Source: Chloroflexota bacterium (GTDB lineage Bacteria; Chloroflexota; Anaerolineae; Anaerolineales; Anaerolineaceae). From it: a stretch of 37,496 bases of DNA. Shown here in pieces: positions 1 to 6,887 of this stretch (positions are counted from its first letter, which is position 1; each line of letters begins with the position of its first letter). Location of the stretch: the NCBI GenBank assembly GCA_012798455.1, contig JAAZNC010000053.1:1-37496 (forward strand), given 5' to 3'. Both the position numbers and the translations under genes were made by a program. The notes under the pieces were generated by a model. The model ran no database searches, was not told where the DNA came from, and saw only the letters and a program-made list of their open reading frames with translations.

Positions 1-14
1 AGAGAGATCTTGTA

Positions 15-124
15 TCATAGCTGTCCACTTTTCAAGTTTTGATGATTATTCTTGACCGTTTTAGCGGTTCACTTTTGAACTGTTATCAGTTCACTTTTCA
101 AGTGTTATCGGTTCACTTTTAAAG
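15..124. repeat. Array of five 22-bp direct repeats
   Basis: The core GTTCACTTTT, or GTCCACTTTT in the first unit, begins at 23, 67, 89 and 111, all in register with a 22-bp period; the unit at 37-58 is degenerate. The last two units share TGTTATC upstream of the core. The array ends 27 bp before the -35 box of the rpsU promoter. Two readings are possible: a leftover end of an IS21-type element, whose ends carry multiple repeats and often begin TGT, or a regulator-binding array. No transposase gene follows, so an intact element is excluded on this side. Confidence 0.75.
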
Positions 125-151
125 TTCTGCTAACAGAGGCATTACGCAGAA

Positions 152-180
152 TTGACAAGCCTGTTACTTCTATGTATAAT
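152..180 (+). promoter_or_regulatory. Sigma-70 promoter of the rpsU-infA operon
   Basis: TTGACA at 152-157 and TATAAT at 175-180 are both perfect consensus boxes separated by exactly 17 bp. Transcription would start near 187, giving a leader of about 160 nt before rpsU. No other convincing promoter lies between here and the gene. A consensus promoter suits highly expressed ribosomal genes. Confidence 0.88.
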
Positions 181-186
181 CATTCG

Positions 187-335
187 CGCTGCAGGATAGA
201 TTTAGCCGCGGTAATTATCTCATGAAGAGGAGGCATTTTATAGAAAGCTTCCAGTAGTTGAAACACTCTGTGAATGATAACTCGGCTGTATGTTGTCTAT
301 CAGGCGAGTTTTTTATTTTTTACCCTCTTATGGAG
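187..335 (+). promoter_or_regulatory. Structured 5' leader of rpsU with possible antiterminator
   Basis: This gene-free leader can form two mutually exclusive folds. In one, 204-208 (AGCCG) pairs with 283-287 and 215-219 (TTATC) pairs with 276-280. In the other, 279-288 pairs with 301-310 as a terminator. Positions 204-215 read AGCCGCGGTAAT, identical to the universal 16S rRNA 530-loop region. A GAGGAGG stretch at 227-233 looks like a Shine-Dalgarno site but has no standard start codon at normal spacing. Autoregulation by a ribosomal protein or IF1 is inference only. Confidence 0.5.
279..321 (+). terminator. Terminator-like hairpin in the rpsU leader (attenuator)
   Basis: The arm AACTCG-G-CTG at 279-288 pairs with CAG-G-CGAGTT at 301-310 around one G-G mismatch, with a 12-nt loop, followed by a T-rich tract to 321. 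It lies after the promoter and before the rpsU ribosome-binding site, with no promoter in between. It must therefore be conditional, or it ends a separate transcript of about 135 nt. Confidence 0.6.
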
Positions 336-348
336 GGAGGTGAGAATT

Positions 349-540
349 TTGACGAAAGTAGTGTTACGACCCAATGAATCACAGGATCAGTTGCTTCGGC
401 GCTTTAGAAAAAAAGTCATTAAAAGCGGTGTATTAAGCACTATTCGAAAGAAACGTTGGTTTTCATCAAAAAGCGAAACGCGTCGTGCAGAAAAGAAAAA
501 AGCAGTCCGTCGTATGAAACGACATCAAATGACTCATTAA
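349..540 (+). CDS. rpsU: Small ribosomal subunit protein bS21
   Basis: A 63-residue, very basic protein with the bS21 pattern: an N-terminal strand ([10 protein letters not shown]), then [15 protein letters not shown], then an Arg/Lys-rich helix ending in RRMKRHQ. bS21 joins the 30S platform and helps initiation. The start is TTG at 349, because GGAGGTGA at 336-343, a full anti-Shine-Dalgarno match, sits 5 nt upstream. A longer in-frame reading from 274 would run through the leader hairpin and has no such site. A TTG start behind a perfect ribosome-binding site is unusual and may tune output. infA follows 37 bp downstream in the same operon. Confidence 0.93.
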   Translation: MTKVVLRPNESQDQLLRRFRKKVIKSGVLSTIRKKRWFSSKSETRRAEKKKAVRRMKRHQMTH

Positions 541-577
541 TTTCCATGAGTCAGCGGACTGCGGGAAGGAGATTTCA

Positions 578-826
578 ATGGGGAAGGAAGAGAAGATTCA
601 AGTTGATGGTACGGTGATCGAAGCCCTACCTGCGACGCAATTCCGCGTTCGACTTGATAACGGTCACGAAGTGCTCGCTTATTTGTCCGGGAAAATGCGC
701 CGTTACTACATTCGCATTTTACTGGGTGATCGTGTAAAAGTTGAGATGTCGCCTTATGATCTGACACGTGGTCGGATCGTTTATCGACAGAAGAAAAGTC
801 ACGTGGCATCTGAAAGTGAAGAATAA
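578..826 (+). CDS. infA: Translation initiation factor IF-1
   Basis: An 82-residue S1-fold (OB) protein. It has the family landmarks [20 protein letters not shown], the [12 protein letters not shown] segment and the [18 protein letters not shown] ending, plus a short acidic tail. IF-1 binds the 30S A site between helix 44, uS12 and the 530 loop. The ATG has GGAAGGAG about 6 nt upstream. It is usually found beside rpmJ/rpsM in the large ribosomal cluster; here it is paired only with rpsU. Its stop is 6 bp before what was an intrinsic terminator, now split by an insertion sequence. Confidence 0.95.
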   Translation: MGKEEKIQVDGTVIEALPATQFRVRLDNGHEVLAYLSGKMRRYYIRILLGDRVKVEMSPYDLTRGRIVYRQKKSHVASESEE

Positions 827-836
827 ACAAATCCCC

Positions 837-840
837 CGAC
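837..840. repeat. Target-site duplication CGAC, left copy (right copy 2111-2114)
   Basis: CGAC directly precedes the TG of the left IS end and is repeated directly after the CA of the right end at 2111-2114. A 4-bp duplication falls within the 3-5 bp usual for IS3-family insertion. Confidence 0.75.
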
Positions 841-884
841 TGATCTGAACCCATAAAACAGGGCACAAAAGTAAAACACCTCTC
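841..884. repeat. Left terminal inverted repeat of the IS (partner 2068-2110)
   Basis: The left end TGATCTGAACCC-ATAAAA matches the reverse complement of the right end TGGAGTGCACCCTATAAA. With small gaps the similarity runs on about 44 bp to a shared CCTCTC (879-884; complement at 2068-2073). Confidence 0.75.
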
Positions 885-912
885 GAATAAAATAAACAAA
901 GAGAGGTGTTTT
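873..912 (+). promoter_or_regulatory. Hairpin masking the transposase ribosome-binding site
   Basis: AAAACACCTCTC at 873-884 is a perfect 12-bp inverted repeat of GAGAGGTGTTTT at 901-912, with a 16-nt loop. The right arm contains GAGGTG, the Shine-Dalgarno site for the ATG at 916. Transcripts entering from infA would form the hairpin and hide the site, a known way for IS elements to avoid activation by outside promoters. That role here is inference. Confidence 0.75.
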
Positions 913-915
913 GAT

Positions 916-2059
916 ATGGCAAGGAAAAAAGGAAGCAAAGATTATCCAATAGAGATCAAGCTAGAAGCGATACGATTGTGGCAAGAAGAGGGATTGCCAC
1001 AAAAAGAGATCACAGAAAGATTGGTAATAAGGGATCCTTCAAGAGTAAAAATTTGGTTACGAATATATATCGCAAGGAGGGACAAGCGGGACTAAAGAAA
1101 CCACGGGGAGGTAAGCCAAAGAAAGACCATAATAGCCTTGAAGAGCGTATAAAGCAGCTAGAGATGGAGAATACTTGGCCATCGAGGAGAAGAATTGCCA
1201 GAAGAGCTCGATATAAGGCCATCTACCGATACAGAGGGCAATTCAAAATAAAAGATGCCTGTGCTTATCTGGGATTTTCAACCTCTGCTTATTACACCTG
1301 GCTAAAAAGGATAGAAGAACCAGATCCAAATGAAGAGAGAATGTGCCTTGTACAAGAGGCATATGAACGATCTAGGAAAACATATGGATATCGCAGGATC
1401 GGGATATGGATTGAGAGGGAATGTGGTCTCAAGATTAACCATAAAGCTGTGTTACGGCTGATGCAAAAGCTGAACATCCGGTCAATAGCAAGGAAAAGGA
1501 ATCCTTACAAAGGAATCAATAATTGCTATGGAACATTCATACTTACCCCAATCATATGAAGCAGAACTTTCATGCAAAAAAGCCCAATCAGAAATGGGGC
1601 ACGGATATCACTTACATCAGCACACAACAGGGGTTTGTCTATCTAGCTGTGATCAAGGATTTCTTTGATAAAAGTATATTGGGATATTCTCTTTCTAGAA
1701 ATCTCTCAATCCGTTTGGTCTTGAAAGCACTACAAATGGCCTCTGATAAAGCTCCTTCACCTCAAGGGATGATCTTACAAAGCGATCAGGGACCTCAGTA
1801 CCAATCTGTACTATATCGCCAATTGACTTCCAGGTATGGGATTAACTCTTCCATGTTGCGTCCAGGTAATTGCTTGGATAATGCTCCTACTGAAAGTTTC
1901 TTTTCCCAATTGAAAGAGGAGTGGCTAAGGCATATGAAGATCAAAAATTTTGAACATGCTTCAATGTTGGTCGATAGTTATATCGATTTCTACAATAATG
2001 ATCGCATTCAGTTGAAAACAAAACTGACACCTTTTGAATTACGGTGTCAGTTTCTCTAA
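916..2059 (+). pseudogene. IS3-family transposase (OrfA+OrfB), frameshifted
   Basis: Translation starts at ATG 916 (MARKKGSKDYPIEIKLEAIRL, a helix-turn-helix OrfA start) but stops at 1093-1095. The family sequence resumes one frame over (IYRKEGQAGLKKPRGGKPKK) from about 1065. The break falls in (AT)4 at 1063-1070, and removing one AT would restore frame. The second segment runs through YKAIYRYRGQFKIKDACAYLG and stops at 1559. The DDE core continues in the third frame from about 1525 (NIHTYPNHMKQNFHAKKPNQKW). The catalytic residues survive in the last part: D of DITYI, D of SDQGPQY and E of NAPTESFF, the latter two with the DD(35)E spacing. At least two frameshifts make the gene non-functional unless recoded. 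Confidence 0.88.
2021..2053 (+). terminator. Hairpin at the 3' end of the transposase gene
   Basis: AAACTGACACC at 2021-2031 is a perfect 11-bp inverted repeat of GGTGTCAGTTT at 2043-2053, with an 11-nt loop overlapping the last transposase codons. Only three T residues end the right arm and no long T tract follows, so it may slow or stop transcription, including antisense readthrough from the right, rather than act as a standard terminator. Confidence 0.5.
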
Positions 2060-2123
2060 TTTGACTTGAGAGGCTTTTATTTATTTGTCCGGTTTATAGG
2101 GTGCACTCCACGACCGGGGTTTT

Positions 2124-3131
2124 TTAGTATCTAAAATCGTTGTCGAACAAATTGAGCGCTTTCATGTAATTGGCACGTTCAAATGCAGCCGGTTCAACTA
2201 CGTTCTTTTGACTCATGCTGCCGAACATTTGTGAAACGGATTCATAATCATGAACCTGCATCCAAGTGATCAATTCTTCCAGCATGCTGCTGGCGCGCTG
2301 GATGCCGCTTCCCACCAGTTCTGAGGCCGTCATGGCAACGTTAGCGCCTGCCATGATGGATTTGACAATATCCACACCATTATGAACTCCACCGCTGATA
2401 GCAATATCGGTGTTTAACAGTTCACAGAGAATGGCAGTCCAACGCAGTGGTAGTCGTAGATCTTTGGAAGTGCTTAGATCGAGGGTGGGTACTACTTCCA
2501 TGTTTTCGATATCCAGATCTGGTTGGTAAAAACGATTGAAAAAAACCAATCCTCTTGCCCCGTTTTCAACCAGGGTCTTTCCCAGATTAGGTAGACTGGT
2601 AATGAATGGATTCATTTTCACCGCCATGGGAATGTCAATGGAATCGGCGATCATCTTCACCAGATTAATGTACATTTCTTCCAAAACAACGCTATCCACA
2701 TGTGGGCTGGTTGAGAGGTAATAAATATTCAATTCCAATGCATCGGCACCCGCTTCTTCGATCAATCTGGCATACTTTGTCCATCCTGTAGGCGAGATGC
2801 CGTTCAAACTTCCAATGATGGGTATCTCAACCGATTGTTTCGCTTTTTGAATGTGTTCGAGATATTTATCAGGTTCAAGATTAAATGATTGCATTTCAGG
2901 GAAATAAGTCAACGCTTCAGCATGTGCCTCGGTTCCGCGTTCGAGGTAATAATTTAGCGAAAGGCTCTCCTGATTGATCTGTTCCTCGAATAGCGAGTAC
3001 ATGACTACTGCACTTACTCCGGCGTCTTCGAGTTTCTTTATATTGCTGATCTTTTTCGAAATAACCGATGCGGAAGCGACTAATGGATTTTTCAATTTCA
3101 AACCAAGATAGGTTGTGCCTAGGTCGATCAT
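2124..3131 (-). CDS. Dihydroorotate dehydrogenase-like flavoprotein, PFOR-associated
   Basis: A 335-residue TIM-barrel protein of the PyrD/COG0167 type. Visible are an N-terminal NPLVASAS motif, an EEAGADALELN strand, MAVKMNP with the likely flavin-binding Lys (about 172), and the FMN-phosphate region AISGGV...IMAGANVAMTASEL. The catalytic loop differs: residues 133-139 read ELNIYYL where true enzymes have ELNxSCPN (Cys base) or a Ser. Tyr 138 replaces the base, so pyrimidine synthesis is unlikely. Such genes are often annotated beside nifJ; their role is not established. GGAGGT at 3137-3142 precedes the ATG. It lies 53 bp downstream of nifJ, behind a strong hairpin. Confidence 0.85.
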   Translation of the reverse strand: MIDLGTTYLGLKLKNPLVASASVISKKISNIKKLEDAGVSAVVMYSLFEEQINQESLSLNYYLERGTEAHAEALTYFPEMQSFNLEPDKYLEHIQKAKQSVEIPIIGSLNGISPTGWTKYARLIEEAGADALELNIYYLSTSPHVDSVVLEEMYINLVKMIADSIDIPMAVKMNPFITSLPNLGKTLVENGARGLVFFNRFYQPDLDIENMEVVPTLDLSTSKDLRLPLRWTAILCELLNTDIAISGGVHNGVDIVKSIMAGANVAMTASELVGSGIQRASSMLEELITWMQVHDYESVSQMFGSMSQKNVVEPAAFERANYMKALNLFDNDFRY

Positions 3132-3149
3132 TGTAAACCTCCATATTGT

Positions 3150-3181
3150 AAAAGAGCGTATGCATGCGCATACGCTCTTTT
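3150..3181 (-). terminator. Hairpin between nifJ and the DHODH-like gene
   Basis: A perfect 14-bp inverted repeat (AAAAGAGCGTATGC at 3150-3163 with its complement at 3168-3181) encloses a 4-nt ATGC loop. Read on the minus strand it follows the nifJ stop (3185) and ends in TTTT, then reaches the ribosome-binding site of the next gene within 8 nt. No promoter fits in the remaining space. It probably acts as a partial terminator or mRNA-stability element setting the ratio of the two products. Confidence 0.8.
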
Positions 3182-3184
3182 ATT

Positions 3185-6100
3185 TTATTCAGCGGTTGGC
3201 TGACTATAATCCATGGCTGCCATCTGGCTGTAGAGCTGCCATCTTGATAGCGCGTCTTTTTCAGCGTGCTTCATCAACTCTTCTGCACGTTCTTCGTTGC
3301 TTTGAACCAGCATCTTGAAACGAGTCTCATTGTAGGCAAATTCTTTTACCGGAATGGAAGGTTCTTTGTAATCTAGCTTGAGAGGATTCTTGCCCTCTTC
3401 TTTCAGTGTTGGATCATAACGGTAAATTGGCCAAACGCCAGCATTCACGGCTAATTTTTGCTGATTCATACCGTAACGCATGTTATAACCGTGATTGATG
3501 CAGTGCGAATAGGCAATGATCAAGGAAGGGCCATTATAGGCATCAGCTTCGCGGAATGCACGCAGGGTTTGCAGATCGCTGTACCCCATGGCTACTTGAG
3601 CTACATAGATATACCCGTAGGTCATGGCGATCATGCCCAAGTCTTTGCGGGGCAGGTCCTTTCCATTGGCTGCAAATTTGGCAACAGCTGCTCGAGGTGT
3701 GGCTTTGGAGGATTGCCCGCCAGTGTTGGAATATACACCGGTATCTAGCACCAGCACATTAACATTGCGCCCTGAAGCCAAAACGTGATCTAGCCCGCCG
3801 TAACCGATGTCGTAAGCCCAGCCATCGCCGCCGATGATCCAGACACTCTTTTTCACCAGCATATCTGCCAGGCTTAGAAGTTGCCGTGCATCTTGAGATT
3901 TATCATTTGCCAGTTTCGTTTTGAGTGTTTTGACGCGCGCACGCTGGTCTTCAATGCCCTTTTCGCTGCTTTGGTCGGCAGTAAATATCTCATCTACCAG
4001 AGTTCCACCGATCTTATCGGTTAATTTTTTAACCAGTTCTTTGGCGAATTCTTCCTGTTTATCCACTGTCAGTCGCATACCCAGACCAAATTCGGCATTG
4101 TCTTCGAACAATGAGTTTGACCAGGCAGGACCGCGACCGTCTTTGTTGAATGTCCATGGTGTGGTGGGTAAGTTTCCGCCATAAATGGAAGTACAGCCAG
4201 TGGCATTGGCGATAATGGCACGGTCACCGAATAGTTGGGACATCAATTTCAAATAGGGGGTTTCGCCACAACCGGCGCAAGCACCGGAGAACTCGAACAG
4301 GGGGTGTAATAATTGTGAATTCTTCACCGAGTCGGGTTCGAAAGTGGTTCGATCAGGATCGGGTAAGTTGAGGAAGAATTCGAAATTTTTGCTTTCCTGT
4401 TCCCGTAATGGTGGTTGAGGAGCCAGATTGAGTGCTTTACGACTGGCATCGGTTTTATCCTTTGCCGGGCAATATTCCACACATACACCGCAGCCGGTGC
4501 AGTCTTCTGGAGCAACCTGCACCGTATATTTGGTATCGGGAAATTCTTTATACTTTGCATCCAGTGATTTGAAAGTCGCGGGTGCGTTTTCGAGCAGGTT
4601 GCCATCATAGACTTTGATGCGGATGGCAGCATGCGGGCAGTTGAAAGCACATTTACCGCACTGAATGCACAGATCTGGTTCCCAAACCGGGATCTCAAGA
4701 GCGATATTGCGTTTTTCCCATTGGGTAGTACCGCTGGGATAGGTGCCATCGTTGGGTAGTTGGCTGACTGGAATGGAGTCACCATCCTTGGAGATGATCT
4801 TACCAAGGACGTTCTTTACAAAATCGGGAGCGGCATCGGGAACCGGTTTAGCCATTTTAATTTTTCCATCAGCCTGTGCTGGAACTTTGATCTCGAACAG
4901 ATTTTCAATGCTGGAATCGACGGCTGCATAGTTCTGATTAACGACTGCTTCACCTCGTTTCCCGTAGGTTTTCTTGATGTACTTTTTAATTTCGGCAATG
5001 GCTTCGTCTTTTGGTAGAATACCGCTGATCGCGAAGAAACAGGTCTGCATGATGGTATTGATCCGTACACCCATGCCGGTTGCTTTGGCGACTTCGTAGG
5101 CATCAATTCCATAGAATTTGAGTTTCTTGTCGATGATGGCTTGTTGTACTTCGTTGGGAATATGCCCCCAGGTTTCATCCTTATTAAAAATGGTATTCAA
5201 TAAGAAAACACCACCCGGTCTGGCGTATTTCAGCATGTCATATTTTTCCAGGAAGCTGAATTGATGACAGGCGATGAAATTGGCATCACTTTTACCAATT
5301 AAGTAGGGAGCTTTGATCGGATTGGGACCAAAACGCAGATGAGATTCAGTCATTTGACCGGATTTCTTCGAGTCATAAACAAAATAACCCTGAGCAAAGT
5401 TACCGGTTTCCTCACCGATGATCTTGGTGGAGTTCTTGTTGGCACCCACGGTCCCATCAGAACCTAGTCCGAAGAAGACACAGCGAACAGTGTCGTCTGA
5501 TTCGATAGAGAGTTGCTCATCGTATTCAAGCGATGAATGGCTGACATCATCATTGATACCGATGGTAAATTGGTTTTTGGGAGTTGATTTCTTCAATTCA
5601 TCGAATACGCTCTTGACCATGCCGGGAGTGAATTCTTTGGAAGAAAGTCCAAATCGTCCACCAATTACTAGCGGTGCTTTCTTGAAAGGTGCAATACCCA
5701 TTGCCAGCCCTTCTTGGATGGCGGATACAACATCTTTGTAGAGAGGTTCGCCTTCGGAACCCGGCTCTTTGGTTCTATCCAATACGGCGATCGATTCTAC
5801 GCTGGCGGGCAGAGCTGCCATTAAATGTTTGGTCGAAAATGGGCGGTATAAGCGGACATTCAGCACGCCAACTTTCTCGTTTTGTTTAGTCAGATATTTT
5901 ACGGTTTCTTCGGCAGTTTCAGCCCCTGACGCCATTATGATGATGACGCGGTTGGCGTCCGCTGCCCCAGTATAATCGAATAAGTGGTAGCTGCGACCAG
6001 TCAGGGTTGCGAATTTATCCATGGCTGCCTGAGTGATTTCAGGACATTGGGCGTAGAAGGGGTTGACCGATTCACGTCCTTGGAAATAAACATCCGGATT

Positions 6101-6760
6101 TTGCGAAGTTCCACGAATGGAAGGGCGATCCGGAGATAAACCACGGTTGCGGTGGGCAATGACCAGTTCGTCATCAATCATTGCTTTCAGATCTTCATCA
6201 TTGAGGATCTCGACTTTGTTAACCTCGTGTGAAGTACGGAATCCATCGAAGAAATGCATGAAAGGGACTCGTGCTTTCAGTGTGGCTGCCTGCGAGATCA
6301 GAGCCATATCATGGGCTTCTTGGATTGACCGTGAAGCCAGCATGGCAAAACCAGTGCTGCGGGTGGCAGTGACGTCCGTGTGATCGCCAAAGATCGATAA
6401 TGCTTGTGCTGCCAGCGATCTTGCAGAAACGTGGAAAACAGCCGAAGTGAGCTCACCAGCAATTTTATACATATTAGGGATCATCAATAGAAGACCCTGT
6501 GAGGCTGTGAAAGTCGTGGTTAATGACCCGGATGTGAGCGCACCATGTACTGCACCAGCAGCACCACCTTCAGCTTGCATTTCCATCACAGTGGGAACTG
6601 TGCCCCATATGTTGGGGACATTCGCAGCTGACCAGGCATCGGCATGTTCACCCATGGGCGAGGATGGTGTAATTGGATAGATAGCAATAACTTCGTTTAA
6701 TCTGTAGGCAACATATGCTACCGCTTCATTACCATCCATCATTCGGAATTGACGCTTCAT
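3185..6760 (-). CDS. nifJ: Pyruvate:ferredoxin (flavodoxin) oxidoreductase, single-chain
   Basis: A 1191-residue, full-length homodimer-type PFOR that oxidises pyruvate with CoA to acetyl-CoA and CO2 and reduces ferredoxin; cytoplasmic and oxygen-sensitive. Domain order is as expected: the pyruvate-binding N-terminus YPITPSSPM (28-36), a transketolase-like domain II with EPGSEGEPLY, the gamma domain (FFGLGSDGTVGANK), two 4Fe-4S motifs CIQCGKCAFNCP (about 697-708) and CTGCGVCVEYCP (about 752-763), the proximal-cluster/TPP region SGACAGCGE (about 825), and TPP-binding GGDGWAYDIGYGG and DTGVYSNTGGQ (about 975-1015). I chose ATG 6760 because AAGGAG at 6769-6774 is 8 nt upstream; a GTG at 6769 overlaps that site. 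An extended -10 promoter and a 5' stem lie upstream. Confidence 0.97.
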   Translation of the reverse strand: MKRQFRMMDGNEAVAYVAYRLNEVIAIYPITPSSPMGEHADAWSAANVPNIWGTVPTVMEMQAEGGAAGAVHGALTSGSLTTTFTASQGLLLMIPNMYKIAGELTSAVFHVSARSLAAQALSIFGDHTDVTATRSTGFAMLASRSIQEAHDMALISQAATLKARVPFMHFFDGFRTSHEVNKVEILNDEDLKAMIDDELVIAHRNRGLSPDRPSIRGTSQNPDVYFQGRESVNPFYAQCPEITQAAMDKFATLTGRSYHLFDYTGAADANRVIIIMASGAETAEETVKYLTKQNEKVGVLNVRLYRPFSTKHLMAALPASVESIAVLDRTKEPGSEGEPLYKDVVSAIQEGLAMGIAPFKKAPLVIGGRFGLSSKEFTPGMVKSVFDELKKSTPKNQFTIGINDDVSHSSLEYDEQLSIESDDTVRCVFFGLGSDGTVGANKNSTKIIGEETGNFAQGYFVYDSKKSGQMTESHLRFGPNPIKAPYLIGKSDANFIACHQFSFLEKYDMLKYARPGGVFLLNTIFNKDETWGHIPNEVQQAIIDKKLKFYGIDAYEVAKATGMGVRINTIMQTCFFAISGILPKDEAIAEIKKYIKKTYGKRGEAVVNQNYAAVDSSIENLFEIKVPAQADGKIKMAKPVPDAAPDFVKNVLGKIISKDGDSIPVSQLPNDGTYPSGTTQWEKRNIALEIPVWEPDLCIQCGKCAFNCPHAAIRIKVYDGNLLENAPATFKSLDAKYKEFPDTKYTVQVAPEDCTGCGVCVEYCPAKDKTDASRKALNLAPQPPLREQESKNFEFFLNLPDPDRTTFEPDSVKNSQLLHPLFEFSGACAGCGETPYLKLMSQLFGDRAIIANATGCTSIYGGNLPTTPWTFNKDGRGPAWSNSLFEDNAEFGLGMRLTVDKQEEFAKELVKKLTDKIGGTLVDEIFTADQSSEKGIEDQRARVKTLKTKLANDKSQDARQLLSLADMLVKKSVWIIGGDGWAYDIGYGGLDHVLASGRNVNVLVLDTGVYSNTGGQSSKATPRAAVAKFAANGKDLPRKDLGMIAMTYGYIYVAQVAMGYSDLQTLRAFREADAYNGPSLIIAYSHCINHGYNMRYGMNQQKLAVNAGVWPIYRYDPTLKEEGKNPLKLDYKEPSIPVKEFAYNETRFKMLVQSNEERAEELMKHAEKDALSRWQLYSQMAAMDYSQPTAE

Positions 6761-6790
6761 GAATGACACTCCTTAAAATATTGTTAGTTG

Positions 6791-6848
6791 GGATTTTGGG
6801 CAGGACGAAACCATGAAAAGGGCTAAAAAGAACGTTTTGCCCAAATCC
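6791..6848 (-). promoter_or_regulatory. Stem at the 5' end of the nifJ leader
   Basis: TGCCCAAATCC at 6838-6848 pairs with GGATTTTGGGCA at 6791-6802, with one bulged T and a 35-nt loop. The predicted transcription start is about 6847, so the mRNA would begin with this stem. 5'-terminal stems are known to stabilise mRNAs; a binding site for a regulator is the other option. Confidence 0.5.
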
Positions 6849-6853
6849 GATTA

Positions 6854-6862
6854 ATCATACCA
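6854..6862 (-). promoter_or_regulatory. Extended -10 promoter candidate for nifJ
   Basis: On the minus strand TGG-TATGAT reads as an extended -10 element (TATGAT at 6854-6859). No good -35 box is found at the usual distance, which extended -10 promoters can tolerate. It would give a leader of about 87 nt. Confidence 0.45.
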
Positions 6863-6887
6863 CTGTTCTCCGATTAACGTGGATTCC

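Larger units (their letters stand above)
841..2110 (+). mobile_element. IS3-family (IS150-like) insertion sequence, 1270 bp, defective
   Basis: The element is bounded by imperfect terminal inverted repeats starting TG and ending CA, flanked by CGAC duplications, and has the usual IS3 size. It contains an OrfA helix-turn-helix part and an OrfB DDE integrase part, both in frames broken by mutations. Strong hairpins overlap the start and the end of the transposase gene. It sits in the loop of the infA terminator. With the transposase broken it could move only if another copy supplied the enzyme. Confidence 0.9.
833..2125 (+). terminator. Intrinsic terminator of rpsU-infA, split by the IS
   Basis: Removing the IS and one copy of its 4-bp target duplication rejoins CCCC (833-836), the loop CGACC, GGGG (2116-2119) and TTTTTT (2120-2125). 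That is a compact G+C hairpin with a U tract, starting 7 nt after the infA stop. The T tract also overlaps the stop codon of the convergent gene ending at 2124. The terminator is now in two halves 1.27 kb apart and should not work for infA transcripts. Confidence 0.75.

Noticed and set aside
222-257. An 11-codon reading frame (MKRRHFIESFQ) in the rpsU leader as an attenuating leader peptide
   Set aside because: No Shine-Dalgarno site precedes its ATG and it has no run of one amino acid. The GAGGAGG lies inside it, not before it.
537-938. Minus-strand frame opposite infA
   Set aside because: It is a shadow of infA and of the IS end, with no family resemblance and no ribosome-binding site.
3458-6680. 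Several plus-strand frames inside nifJ, some near 100 codons
   Set aside because: They are shadows of a full-length, highly conserved gene on the other strand.
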